Counted from the stretch's first letter, positions 25,363-35,782 are shown. The stretch is DNA of 43,164 nucleotides from Stieleria sedimenti (GCF_025060895.1 NZ_JANZKV010000146.1:123532-166695), one strand, 5' to 3'. The notes: generated by a model from the sequence alone, not told the origin. Numbers and translations: made by a program.

Positions 25363-26504
25363 TACGCAGACTCCTGATCTCCGTCGGAGACCTCGGGAAA
25401 AAAGTCGTCGTCCAGCCGTTGGAACCATTTTTCCAGCTCGCCTTCCATCTGGTCGGCACACTGTCGGTACGCATCGACCGGCATTCCGATCGGATCGGAA
25501 ATGTCGCCGCCGTCGTGACGCAAGGTGAACACCCGATCGTGCATGTCGGGCCAGGCGGCCAAAATCGCCGCTCGGTGCGAACGGGTCATGGTCAAAACGA
25601 GATCGGCGACGTTCATGATGTCATCACCAAGCGGTTGGCTGGCGTGTCCGGTTAAGTCCAGTTTACGCTCTCCCATCACCTCGATCGATTGAGGGCTCGC
25701 GCTCCCGCCGGCAGAGGCGGCCACACCGGCTGAAAGCACCCGGACGGCGTCCTCCCGGCCCATCTTCTTTCGCAGGAGTTCACGCATCAGGGTTTCCGCC
25801 ATCGGGCTGCGACAGGTGTTGCCGGTGCATACCATTACGATAACGGGTTTGACGAATTGATTCATGGCGGCTCGTTCAATCACTCCTTCTCGCAACAGTT
25901 CCCAACGTTTTCCGATGACCCGGACCACCGTGGATGCTCCACCATAACGGGTTGGGCCGTCGTCGAGCAGCAGTGGTAGAGTTTCGGAGAGTTGCTCAAG
26001 CACACCGGCGGCGGTGGTTTGCGTCGGTTTTCCAGATAAATTGGCACTCGTCAGCACCAACGGGGCGGCCATAAATCGGTGGATCGACTGCAAAATTCGG
26101 TGCTCGACGACGCGAAATCCGACCCCCCCACTCGGTCCGGTGATCCGCGGGCGGACCGAGGGTGGCAATTGGTGCACCGCGGAGTGGTCGTTTTCACAGG
26201 GGGTGACCAGGGTCAACGGACCGGGCCAACAGCGGTGGCTCAGCCGACGAGCCACCGGAGAGGCTTCGCAGAAAAAGTCTTCGGCCGCTTGACGGCTCCG
26301 CACCGAAATCGCCATCGGTGTCTCGCCCCGGCCCTTGATCTCGATCAATTTCTCGACCGCTTGGGCATCCAACGCGTGTGCGGCCAGCCCGTACACCGTG
26401 TCGGTCGGAAACGCCACCACCTGGCCTTCGGTCAACGCTTGGACGGTGCGGTGGATGATGTCGCTGGGGTCGTCGGTTTCGCGAAGATCAAGGACTTTGG
26501 TCAT
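25362..26504 (-). CDS. Fusion of threonylcarbamoyl-AMP synthase (Sua5/TsaC) and arginine-phosphatase-like LMW phosphatase
   Basis: 380-residue two-domain protein. Residues 1-210 are a TsaC/YrdC domain making threonylcarbamoyl-AMP for t6A37 in tRNA: 'VVAFPTDTVYGLAAHA', 'IKGRGETPMAISV', 'RCWPGPLTLV', 'LVLTSANLSGKP', then 'GGASTVVRV' near 188-196. Residues 218-380 are a low-molecular-weight phosphatase: P-loop CTGNTCRS with Cys226 and Arg232, and the acid loop DISDP (Asp337). Thr230 in the P-loop matches the threonine of B. subtilis YwlE that favours phosphoarginine, where tyrosine phosphatases have isoleucine. Both active sites look intact. It heads an operon with rpiB and holB. The fusion of two separately encoded B. 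subtilis neighbours (ywlC, ywlE) is notable. Confidence 0.88.
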   Translation of the reverse strand: MTKVLDLRETDDPSDIIHRTVQALTEGQVVAFPTDTVYGLAAHALDAQAVEKLIEIKGRGETPMAISVRSRQAAEDFFCEASPVARRLSHRCWPGPLTLVTPCENDHSAVHQLPPSVRPRITGPSGGVGFRVVEHRILQSIHRFMAAPLVLTSANLSGKPTQTTAAGVLEQLSETLPLLLDDGPTRYGGASTVVRVIGKRWELLREGVIERAAMNQFVKPVIVMVCTGNTCRSPMAETLMRELLRKKMGREDAVRVLSAGVAASAGGSASPQSIEVMGERKLDLTGHASQPLGDDIMNVADLVLTMTRSHRAAILAAWPDMHDRVFTLRHDGGDISDPIGMPVDAYRQCADQMEGELEKWFQRLDDDFFPEVSDGDQESA

Positions 26505-26693
26505 GAATGCCGACGAATGAGTCTGTCAAAGACGAGCGGGGCCCGTGCCCCGGTTCGAGTGCCGCCATTGTAAGAGCGGCAAAATTAAGTCCACAACCGG
26601 ACGAACCGGAAAAGACCTGTAGAATGAGAACCTCCCCCGCAAAAAACGACGACGCGTCAATCCGATCCGATGAGACACCTGCGACAACCGGTC

Positions 26694-27677
26694 ATGCAAT
26701 CATCCACTCCACTACCGCGCCGCGCGATGCTGAAGCGGGCGGGGCTTGGCGCTGCAGCGTTGCTCGCCGCTGCCGTGCCGGGATGTGTGCCGGCCAGCGG
26801 GCACGGCCAGGCCGAATTGGTCTGGGGCAGACGGGGGCAGAGTTCGGGGCGTTTTCTCAAGCCGCGCGCCATCACGATTGATCGCAGCGATCAGCTTTAC
26901 ATCGTCGATACGACCGGGCGTATCCAGGTCTTCGACCGCGATGGGAATTGGTTGCGTCAATGGAAAACGCCGGAGACGAAGAACGGCCGGCCGACGGGGC
27001 TGGCGATCCAACACGGGCGACGTCCCGAAGACGATCTGTTGCTGGTCGCCGATACCCACTATTATCGTATGTTGGTCTACCACCTTGACGGCCGGCGGAT
27101 CGAGTCCAAGGAGATCGGCGGCCAGCCCGGGCGCGAACCCGGCCAGTTCGCCTTCGTCACCGATGCGGTCTCAGACGACGACGGCTGTTTTTACATCGGC
27201 GAATATGGCGATTCCGACCGCATCCAGAAGTTCGATCCCGACGGCAACTTCATGACCCAGTGGGGCGGGACGGGACGCGAACAGGAAAAATTTGTTCGTC
27301 CCCAAAGCCTGGTGATTGCCGGCGACGTGTTGTGGATCGCCGATGCGTGTAACCATCGGATTCAACGTTACGACATCAGCGGCCCGACGCCGCGCTGGAT
27401 CGACGCCTGGGGACAGCAAGGCCAACAGCCGGGCCAGTTTCATTATCCCTATGACTTGGCGCTGCTTGCCGATGGAGGCGTGCTGGTGTGCGAATATGGC
27501 AACCAGCGGATTCAACGTCTGGCCGCCGACGGCACGCCGCAGTCGATTTGGGGCGCGCCGGGATTCGAAGTCGGCCAGCTCTACCAGCCCTGGGGACTGG
27601 TCGTCGATTCAAAAAACAGGATGCACGTGCTGGACAGCAACAACCATCGCATCCAACGCACCCGCTTGCCAGTCTGA
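26694..27677 (+). CDS. NHL-repeat lipoprotein
   Basis: 327-residue exported protein. The N-terminus has a twin-arginine-like 'PRRAMLKRAGLGAAALLAAAVPGC' with a lipobox (AVPGC), so it is probably lipid-anchored. The rest is a beta-propeller of about six NHL repeats with the pattern 'GRF..P..ItID..d.lYIvDt..nRIQvFD'. Examples are 'QLYIVDTTGRIQVFD', 'CFYIGEYGDSDRIQKFD', 'LWIADACNHRIQRYD', 'VLVCEYGNQRIQRLA' and 'MHVLDSNNHRIQRTR'. No catalytic domain is attached. NHL propellers bind peptides, RNA or cofactors; the partner is unknown. ATG at 26694 is chosen because the signal begins there; an in-frame ATG at 26670 adds eight residues. Confidence 0.85.
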   Translation: MQSSTPLPRRAMLKRAGLGAAALLAAAVPGCVPASGHGQAELVWGRRGQSSGRFLKPRAITIDRSDQLYIVDTTGRIQVFDRDGNWLRQWKTPETKNGRPTGLAIQHGRRPEDDLLLVADTHYYRMLVYHLDGRRIESKEIGGQPGREPGQFAFVTDAVSDDDGCFYIGEYGDSDRIQKFDPDGNFMTQWGGTGREQEKFVRPQSLVIAGDVLWIADACNHRIQRYDISGPTPRWIDAWGQQGQQPGQFHYPYDLALLADGGVLVCEYGNQRIQRLAADGTPQSIWGAPGFEVGQLYQPWGLVVDSKNRMHVLDSNNHRIQRTRLPV

Positions 27678-27746
27678 TGAACCCTCCACACCCGCAGCGT
27701 TTCGGATGATCGCCGGCGTAGGGCTCTGCCTGGAAACACACTGATT

Positions 27747-27825
27747 CGGAGGCTCCGCCTCCGGATCGCCCGCAAGGCGTGGCGGAGCCACACCGGCATT
27801 GCGTTCCAAGGCGGAGCCTTGGAAC
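27747..27825. repeat. Three hairpins with a shared GGCGGAGCC core
   Basis: Three perfect stem-loops lie in the gap between convergent genes: CGGAGGC-TCC-GCCTCCG (27747-27763), GTGGC-GGA-GCCAC (27779-27791) and GTTCCAAGGC-GGA-GCCTTGGAAC (27803-27825). All have the core GGCGGAGCC or its complement GGCTCCGCC. The cluster may act as a two-way transcription end for the NHL gene and mdh, but no T-run is present. Confidence 0.7.
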
Positions 27826-27863
27826 GAGGGTCGGGTTCAGCGCACCCGTTTGCCGGCGTGATG

Positions 27864-29154
<1,291 letters not shown>

Positions 29155-31023
29155 ATGGTATGCCATATCCGCACATCCACCCTCATGTTGGTGGCCATTT
29201 CTTTCGCGATGACCCTCGCCGCAACGAGCGTCACCCAGCAGGCAGTTTCGGTGGAGCCCGGCGATTGGGCGCAGTACAACTACGACAATCGCGGCTGGCG
29301 TTTGAATCACGTCGAAGAGAAGTTGAAGGCCAGCAACATCGGGACACTTGAAGAGAAGTGGCGGTTTCCGCGACGTGGTGCGACCGACCAAGTGGGCGTC
29401 GTGCACGCGACACCCGTCGTGGTCGACGGTTACGTTTATTTTGGTACCACGCGGACGCGACCGTCGTTCTACAAGTTGACGCCCGATGGAGAGCTCTGCT
29501 GGTGCTACGAGATTGAATCGATCGTGACCGCCGAACATGGCGATCCGTACATCGAGCACGGATTAACGTTGACCGTAGATGGCGTGATGAATTCGGCCTT
29601 GGTGGACGATCAACGCGTCTACTTCGGCACGTTCGGCGGGCAATTGATCTGCCTGGACCGCTTCAGCGGTGCCGAACGGTGGAAGGTCAACACTAAGCAT
29701 GATTCGTTTCCGTTGTCGCATCCGGCGAACACAATCATGTCTTCTCCGATCCTCGCCGACGGCAAATTAATTGTCGCCGGCGGAGGATTCGAGCACGCTT
29801 TGGGAGCGATCCCGGACTATCCCTGTTGCTCCGGACGAGGCTTTGTCGCCGCCTTTCACCCGGAGAACGGAAATTTCCTTTGGGGCTATCCGGTCGGTCC
29901 CGAGCCAGAGCAGTTCGATCCTCCCGTCGCCATGGAGTTTGACAATGGCGAACGCATAGAGTTTGTTGCCGGCCCCTCGACGAGTTCAGTCTGGTGTACG
30001 CCCAGTTACGACCCGCAATCAAAGACGCTGTTCTTTGGTACCGACACCCACAACGCCCCCCGCAAGCCGACCCCGGACGATCAGCGTCCCTACAACAAGT
30101 ATTCCTCGGCAATCATCGCAATCGGTGTCGAACACGGGAAAGAGAAATGGGTGCGGCAACTCGTCGCCAACGATGTCTGGAACAATGCCATCCAAGCTTA
30201 TGACCCGCGGACCGGTCAATACAAAGACCTGTCGATTGGTGACACACCCAAGCTGTATTCGATCACCGAAAACGGAGTGCACCGAAACGTGTTGGGTGTC
30301 GGGTGCAAAAATGGAGCATTCTACGTGATCGATCGCGCCGACGGACAGATTCTCTATCAAACACCGACGTATCAAGGACCGCCCGAGCCCGATATGACCG
30401 CACCAAAGCAAACCCGCATCTTAGCTCTTCCCGGCGTGCTGGGCGGGTTGCAGACCGGATGTGGATTCGATGGCGATCGTGTCTATGCCAACGGGACCGA
30501 CTGGCCGGGACTTGCGATCGCACTACAGGGCGTAGCCAGTTCCAGGACCCATCCGATCATTCCACCTTCGGCGGGGCGCGTCACCGCAATCTCCCCCAAT
30601 ACCTTGGTCGAACATTGGCGTCATGAGCGACCGCGTTTGCATCACACCAATCTGGATGACGGCGGAAAATTCACCTGCGGTGATCCCGTTGCCTCCGGCG
30701 TCGCATTGACCGACGAACTGGTCTTTTTTACCACCAACCTGAGCGGCAAACTTTCGGCGCTCGATTCGAGAACCGGCGAACTGCTCAAAGAAATCGCGAT
30801 CGGACCGGTCTGGTGCGGCCCCTCGATCTCCCGGGGCCGAGTCTACGTCGGATCGGGGTCCGATCTGTTCCAGGCATGGAACAGCAAAGAACAAGTCAAA
30901 ACACGGATCGGGTTTTCGCTCCCGAAGACAGAGGTCGGGGCCGTCTTCTGTTTCGGATTGCCCGGCGATGATGGGGCTCCGTTTTCACATTCGGAAACGT
31001 GCCCGGAATGCGCAACCAACTGA
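29155..31023 (+). CDS. Exported PQQ-like quinoprotein (beta-propeller)
   Basis: 622-residue protein with a signal peptide (LMLVAISFAMTLAATSVTQQA). An eight-bladed-type propeller then fills the sequence, with blades such as 'NIGTLEEKWRFP', 'VVDGYVYFGTTRTRPSFYKL', 'YFGTFGGQLICLDRFSGAERWK', 'AIGVEHGKEKWVRQL' and 'LSGKLSALDSRTGELLKEI'. The fold is that of PQQ-dependent alcohol dehydrogenases. No haem c motif (CxxCH) is present and the vicinal-cysteine motif cannot be assigned with confidence. 'YPCCSGRG' contains an adjacent cysteine pair, as in quinoprotein dehydrogenases, but in a different context. ATG at 29155 is supported by GGAGG seven bases upstream. A structural propeller without PQQ is the main alternative. 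Confidence 0.85.
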   Translation: MVCHIRTSTLMLVAISFAMTLAATSVTQQAVSVEPGDWAQYNYDNRGWRLNHVEEKLKASNIGTLEEKWRFPRRGATDQVGVVHATPVVVDGYVYFGTTRTRPSFYKLTPDGELCWCYEIESIVTAEHGDPYIEHGLTLTVDGVMNSALVDDQRVYFGTFGGQLICLDRFSGAERWKVNTKHDSFPLSHPANTIMSSPILADGKLIVAGGGFEHALGAIPDYPCCSGRGFVAAFHPENGNFLWGYPVGPEPEQFDPPVAMEFDNGERIEFVAGPSTSSVWCTPSYDPQSKTLFFGTDTHNAPRKPTPDDQRPYNKYSSAIIAIGVEHGKEKWVRQLVANDVWNNAIQAYDPRTGQYKDLSIGDTPKLYSITENGVHRNVLGVGCKNGAFYVIDRADGQILYQTPTYQGPPEPDMTAPKQTRILALPGVLGGLQTGCGFDGDRVYANGTDWPGLAIALQGVASSRTHPIIPPSAGRVTAISPNTLVEHWRHERPRLHHTNLDDGGKFTCGDPVASGVALTDELVFFTTNLSGKLSALDSRTGELLKEIAIGPVWCGPSISRGRVYVGSGSDLFQAWNSKEQVKTRIGFSLPKTEVGAVFCFGLPGDDGAPFSHSETCPECATN

Positions 31024-31067
31024 TTCACGCTTGCTTCCTCTTCTTCCCATTGAACTCGGAGTCCTCC

Positions 31068-32474
31068 ATGACCATTCAACGCATCGTATTCCTCCTCCTG
31101 TTCGTCGGCTCTCTCTCTCTCTCAGCCTCCGGTCAGCAGCCTGGCCAGGGCGGATCGCTGCCGGATAAAATCGACAAGCACTTTCAGTTTTTGACCGGAA
31201 CGTGGGAGTACAGCTACCAGGAAAACGGCAAGACCTACAACGGCGTGTGGAGTGTTCGGCGCAGTGAAAACGGTGCGGCACTGCTGAGCCATTTCCGTGA
31301 AGTGGGGCCCAAGGGAAAAGTCTCGGGAAACTATCTGCACGGTTGGAACGCCGGTTCGAATCAACTGATCGACAACTTCGTCAGCGATAAAAATGGCATC
31401 GGCCAAGCGACCTATACCCTGATCTCGAAAGACAAAGCCGAGGGATCGAGCGAGAGTACTCTGCCCGACGGCACACGGCGCACCACGAAGTTGCGATCGG
31501 AGTACTCGCCCGACAAGATCGTTTGGACAAACTACCAGACGGTGCTCGACGGACAAAAACAGCCGGATCGGGTGTTCACATTCATTCGGCAAAAAAATAC
31601 CGCCAAGACGAATCGCCCCGAAACCGCCAGCGCGACGTTGCCCGACGATGTGAAAGCGAAGATGGCGAAACAGGTCGGCACCTGGACGACACGTGGGACG
31701 CGAGACGGAAAGACGTTTGAAGGCTTGTACCAGGCGCAATGGAACGACGCCGAGACCGGATTAATTTTTAACAGTCGCGAAGGGCATCATGTGCTCCACG
31801 GAATGAGCCACTGGGATCCGCAGACCGGTGCGATCGTCGAAGTTTGGGCGACGCCCCAGGGTACCGCGATCTTGCATTTTGAAAAACTTGATGACGACCG
31901 TTGGTCCGGGCATGCGGATCTTCAATTCGATGCCGACAGTCCAATCAATGGTGTGGGGATCGAGCTAAAATTTCACGACGGTGGGTTCGCCTTCTTCGGT
32001 GATGCAGCACCAGGCAAGCTACCTTTCTCCGTCACCAACACCCACGTCTCTCTTGACCAATCGATGCGAGCCTTGCAGTCATTTGGCGACCTGTTTGTCG
32101 GCGGGACTTGGGTCAACAAAGAAGACGATTCGGTCGCAGAGCACATTTACACCTGGTTGCCCGGCGAAAAGGTTTTGAACCTGCGACGCACAGGCGGCTC
32201 GTATCCCGGAGTGTCCGTCTATTCAGTCCATCACCCCACGCAGAGCGTTCGCGGATACGAATTGGACAACGATGGTGTCATGGGCATAGCGACCATGGTC
32301 CAGACTCGCGATGACCAATACAAACTGTATGGCCATTACACCGGGAAAGACGACACGCAGGATTTGCTGCTGACGATCACGCAAACGGGTCCCGATTCGG
32401 TGGAAGCGACCGGTTCGATTCGAATCAATGGAAAAACGCTGCCCTGGAAAGCCCGTCACTGGACACGCAAATAG
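31068..32474 (+). CDS. Exported protein with three related beta-barrel-like domains
   Basis: 468-residue protein with a signal peptide (RIVFLLLFVGSLSLSASGQQ). Three stretches of about 130 residues share a pattern. Domain 1 starts 'FLTGTWEYSYQENGKTYNGVWSVRRSENGAALL', domain 2 'QVGTWTTRGTRDGKTFEGLYQAQWNDAETGLIF', domain 3 'GDLFVGGTWVNKEDDSVAEHIYTWLPGEKVL'. Each ends in strands such as 'GWNAGSNQLIDNFV', 'HWDPQTGAIVEVWAT' or 'SVHHPTQSVRGYEL'. The pattern resembles the DUF1579-like or lipocalin-type barrels frequent in planctomycetes, from memory and unproven. It starts 45 bases after the quinoprotein stop, so the two are probably co-transcribed. Function unknown. Confidence 0.75.
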   Translation: MTIQRIVFLLLFVGSLSLSASGQQPGQGGSLPDKIDKHFQFLTGTWEYSYQENGKTYNGVWSVRRSENGAALLSHFREVGPKGKVSGNYLHGWNAGSNQLIDNFVSDKNGIGQATYTLISKDKAEGSSESTLPDGTRRTTKLRSEYSPDKIVWTNYQTVLDGQKQPDRVFTFIRQKNTAKTNRPETASATLPDDVKAKMAKQVGTWTTRGTRDGKTFEGLYQAQWNDAETGLIFNSREGHHVLHGMSHWDPQTGAIVEVWATPQGTAILHFEKLDDDRWSGHADLQFDADSPINGVGIELKFHDGGFAFFGDAAPGKLPFSVTNTHVSLDQSMRALQSFGDLFVGGTWVNKEDDSVAEHIYTWLPGEKVLNLRRTGGSYPGVSVYSVHHPTQSVRGYELDNDGVMGIATMVQTRDDQYKLYGHYTGKDDTQDLLLTITQTGPDSVEATGSIRINGKTLPWKARHWTRK

Positions 32475-32612
32475 ACAAAGATTTTGCTGCCGATCTGCCA
32501 TGACCGAGACATCGCCAAGCTTTAAAAAATTGACCGCTCGACCGGGTGGGCCTATGATAGTCCCTTTCGCCACTCGGTCGAGTGTGGATTCAGTCGCAAG
32601 CGGGCACGTCCT

Positions 32613-33194
32613 ATGTCGGAAACGACTTCGGTATCAATGGTTCACCGGCTGCAAGCGGGGAATCAAACACGATCGTGGCATCAGTTTTTCGAGTTCTATG
32701 AACCATTTATCCAACGTTGGTTGACGCACCAGCGGCTGCCCGAATCGGACGCCGAGGACATTCGGCAAGAAGTGATGTGCACGGTACTGCACGAGATCTC
32801 GAATTTTCGTCACAACGGTTCGGTCGGTGCATTCCGTTGCTGGCTGAGGATGATCACCGTGAATCAATTGCGGCGGTATCGTCGGCGGCGACGCGATCAA
32901 TCCGGTGTGGACTTGGAATGGTTAGCCGCGTCGCTGGCGTCGTCTGATCACGAAATCCATCGACAATTTGACATCGAACATGATCGCTATTTGCTGACAA
33001 GGTTACTGGAATTCGTCGTGACGGATTTTTCCTCGTCGACGATCGACGCGTTTCGCATGACGGCGCTCGAAGGGAGATCGCCTGCAGACGTCGCCGATCG
33101 GCTGGGAATCACCAAGGCGGCGGTCATTGCGGGACGCTCTCGAGTGCTCTGTCGATTGCGAGAATCGGCAGCCACGTTGTTCGTCGAGGATTGA
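32613..33194 (+). CDS. ECF-type RNA polymerase sigma factor
   Basis: 193-residue sigma-70 family protein. Region 2 is seen in 'FFEFYEPFIQRWLTHQRLPESDAEDIRQEVMCTVLHEI' with the DAEDIRQEV core, followed by 'GAFRCWLRMITVNQLRRYRRRRR'. Region 4 is the helix-turn-helix 'ALEGRSPADVADRLGITKAAVIAGRSRVLCRLRE'. It lacks regions 1 and 3, typical of the ECF group. It lies 185 bases upstream of an anti-sigma-like zinc-finger/kinase gene. Pairing of ECF sigma factors with kinases is common in planctomycetes, which suggests the kinase product was once its regulator. Confidence 0.92.
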   Translation: MSETTSVSMVHRLQAGNQTRSWHQFFEFYEPFIQRWLTHQRLPESDAEDIRQEVMCTVLHEISNFRHNGSVGAFRCWLRMITVNQLRRYRRRRRDQSGVDLEWLAASLASSDHEIHRQFDIEHDRYLLTRLLEFVVTDFSSSTIDAFRMTALEGRSPADVADRLGITKAAVIAGRSRVLCRLRESAATLFVED

Positions 33195-33237
33195 TCGATC
33201 CAGTCCCCGTGGTAGCTCGTTAGTGTCTCGCTACATG

Positions 33238-33309
33238 TACGACGGCCCTTCCGGGCCGTCGCCTCAACGCGACCGCGTTTACGGGTACGATGGCCCTTCC
33301 GGGCCGTCG
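33238..33309. repeat. Pair of direct palindromic repeats, period 48
   Basis: Two 24-base copies (33238-33261 and 33286-33309) differ at one position. Each contains the palindrome GGCCCTTCCGGGCC flanked by GACGG/CGTC. They lie between the sigma-factor gene and the broken kinase gene, and could form two hairpins in a shared transcript. Confidence 0.8.
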
Positions 33310-33378
33310 TCGGTAGGACTCTCCGCGACGACCTAAAAAGGACGTCGCACATGCGACACGCGAGAGAGGGGAACGTCG

Positions 33379-33936
33379 ATGCCACCGTCAAACGATCACC
33401 CGACACCGGAGGAATGGATTCAGTTCCTATCGGGAAAACTCTGTTCCGATCGCGCCAAAGAATTGGAAGAACATTGCAATCGTTGCCCTTCGTGCTCGAT
33501 GTTGTTGGAATCGCATTCGGAATCGGTTGGCAATCTTTCGCTTGTCCCCTGGGACGATGCAGCGCAAACGCTCGACGTCCAATCCGGCTCGACGCCTGGC
33601 GGCGAAGAGTTTGACATCCCAAAGGTCATCTGCTGCGACACAGTTACGTTGTACGAAGCGGGAACGGAGCTTGGTCCCTACCGTTTGCAGTCTGTGATTG
33701 GACAGGGCGGCAATGGAGTGGTTTACCGCGCGGTGCAGCAACATCCGATTCGGCGTACCGTCGCCATCAAAGTTGCCAAGCGGGCGGCCAGGGGGACCGA
33801 CAGACTTGAGCGATTCCTGCTGGAACATCAAACGCTTTCCCGATTGAAACATCCGGGTCTCCCACACGTCTACGATGTTGCTGTGGAAGAAAACGCACCC
33901 CGATGCTCTGTTGGACCAAGTGAAGGTGTTTCATGA
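33379..33936 (+). pseudogene. Anti-sigma zinc finger plus truncated Ser/Thr kinase (N-lobe only)
   Basis: 185-residue reading frame. A putative ZAS anti-sigma motif H32-x3-C36-x2-C39 (EHCNRCPSC) is followed, after a linker, by the start of a Hanks-type kinase: glycine loop GQGGNG (109-114 region), Lys131 in VAIKVAK, and Glu149 in the alpha-C helix (FLLEHQTLSRLKHPGL). At about residue 173 the similarity stops. 12 unrelated residues follow and then a stop. The HRD, DFG and APE segments, about 200 residues, are missing. The remaining frame downstream is WD40-like. This is best explained by an internal deletion with a frameshift in a gene once encoding ZAS-kinase-WD40. It would not be an active kinase. 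GAGG lies before the ATG. Confidence 0.75.
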
Positions 33937-35782
33937 TCGGATTGACGATATGGCGGTGTCGAGCCAAAACCAAGTCGCGACGCTTTCGCGGAAATACCAG
34001 ATGATCAAATTCTACGATGCCGACGCGGACACGCTGCACGGGATCGGAGCACTTGATTCCGCAACGCTTCGAAACTCCGCTCCCCAGGTTCGTTCGCACT
34101 GGGATGAACATGCCGACCAATCCGATCATCAGCGCGTCGCCTCGATGACCTGGGGGCGAAACCCACAGCCGTTGATTTCGTGTGTCGCCTACACACCCGA
34201 TGGCACCACGCTTGCAATCGGGACGTGCGGCGGGATGGTGTTGATGTGGGATGTCAACAAACAAACACTGACGCAAGTGCTGGATTGCGGATCTGATCTT
34301 GTCTACCGCGTTGCGATTTCGGATGACCAGCGGTGGTTGGCGACCGTGGGAACAGCCGTGCGATTGTTTGATCTCAACAATCGCTCGGCGAATACCAAGC
34401 CTCGACTGTTGCTGCAGTCGCCCCAAACCACCCGCGCCGATTTTTCATCCGACGGCCAATACCTGGTCATCGCGGACCATGAAAGGAATCTCAGGATCTG
34501 GCGGACATCACCGGACACCGACGGCGTGCATCAGCCCCCGGTTACGGTCCGCGTCGGAAAACGATCCACAATCCGTGACGTCCGCTTCTCACCGGATGAT
34601 TCCTGCGTGGTTTACGGAATGTCCAACTCCGACATTCTTCGACGCACGTGGGACGGCCAACAATTCGGTGTAGCCGAGCGGTTGACCGCAACCAAAAACG
34701 GAGTCAAATCGATTCGGTTCGCCGGCGATGAATTACTGGGCAGCACGTGTGACGGGGGGCTACTGCAATACCTGGATCTGACGGATCCTGAACATCCGCA
34801 ACGGTCCGCCCACTTAGCCGGACATTCCGGTCCCGTGGGTTGTCTGTCTTATCTGACGACGCGTGATCGATTTCTGACCGGCGGGTACGACGGATCGCTC
34901 GGGCTCTACAACGCCAGACCAGCTCGGCAACTGTTTAAAACCCCAACCCCCATCACGTGTCTAGATGTGGGATCTGACGCAAAATATCTGGTGTTGGGCT
35001 TTCAGTCGGGCGTCATCGAATTGCGTCGCACCGATTCCATCGAAATCGAAAAGACGTTGCACAAAAGCGAGGCTTCGGTGTCGGCATTGTTTTATTCGCA
35101 GGAGCGAAATAAAGTGGTTGCCATCTTTTCGGATCACCGACTACGCGTTTGGAATGTCCAAACCGACCATTGCGAAACGATTGAGTTGCCCGCGGCGCCG
35201 AAAGGCATTGTGGGCGATTTACCCGATGGCCGGTTCCTGGTTGCATTCCGAGACAGCACGGTTGGACTGTTCGATTCAAGCGGACGGATGAATCAACGGT
35301 GGCGCATCAATGAAAAGAGTTTTGCCGGATCGAGTTTCTATCCCAAAGTGAATCAGATTGTGACGTGTGAAAATCACTGGATTCGATTCTGGGATCTGGG
35401 CGGGAACGCAGTTCGGAAAATCCCCGTCGATCGCGATGTTCGTGCCGTGGTTGCACATCCGACCGAAGACGTTCTGATCGGGTACGGAGTCGTCGGGTGC
35501 ATCGTGGCGATCGATCCCGCGACGGGCGAAACCATCCGAGAGTATCGCGGGCATGTCGGTGTGGTCGAACGAGTGATCGTGCAGCAAGGCGGCAAACGAT
35601 TGCTCTCGATCGGCAGCGATTTCACGTCGCGATTTTGGGACTACGAATCTGCAATGGAAGTGTTGATGCAGGACGGCGGGTCGAGGCACTACCGGAGGTA
35701 CGGAACCAATGTGCGACAAGACATTCTGGTGACAGTTTTTTCAGACAACACCGTGGAGATTGTCGACCTAAAGGACGACTGA
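33875..35782 (+). pseudogene. WD40 beta-propeller part of the broken kinase gene
   Basis: Open frame of about 635 codons, shifted by one base against the kinase frame and overlapping its last 62 bases. It encodes WD40-type blades: 'VAYTPDGTTLAIGTCGGMVLMWD', 'ADFSSDGQYLVIADHERNLRIWR', 'VSALFYSQERNKVVAIFSDHRLRVWN', 'VERVIVQQGGKRLLSIGSDFTSRFWD' and others, probably two propellers. No signal peptide or Shine-Dalgarno sequence is present at its 5' end, so independent translation is doubtful. The first residues (LLWKKTHPDALLDQ) are the likely junction. In related planctomycete proteins such propellers follow the kinase domain and a membrane helix, none of which is left here. Confidence 0.7.

Noticed and set aside
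26618-26628. TAGAAT as a -10 element before the NHL gene
   Set aside because: No reasonable -35 box is found 16-18 bases upstream.
33875-33936. Programmed +1 frameshift joining kinase N-lobe and WD40 frames
   Set aside because: Frameshifting would not restore the missing kinase core, and no slippery sequence is evident, so deletion is preferred.
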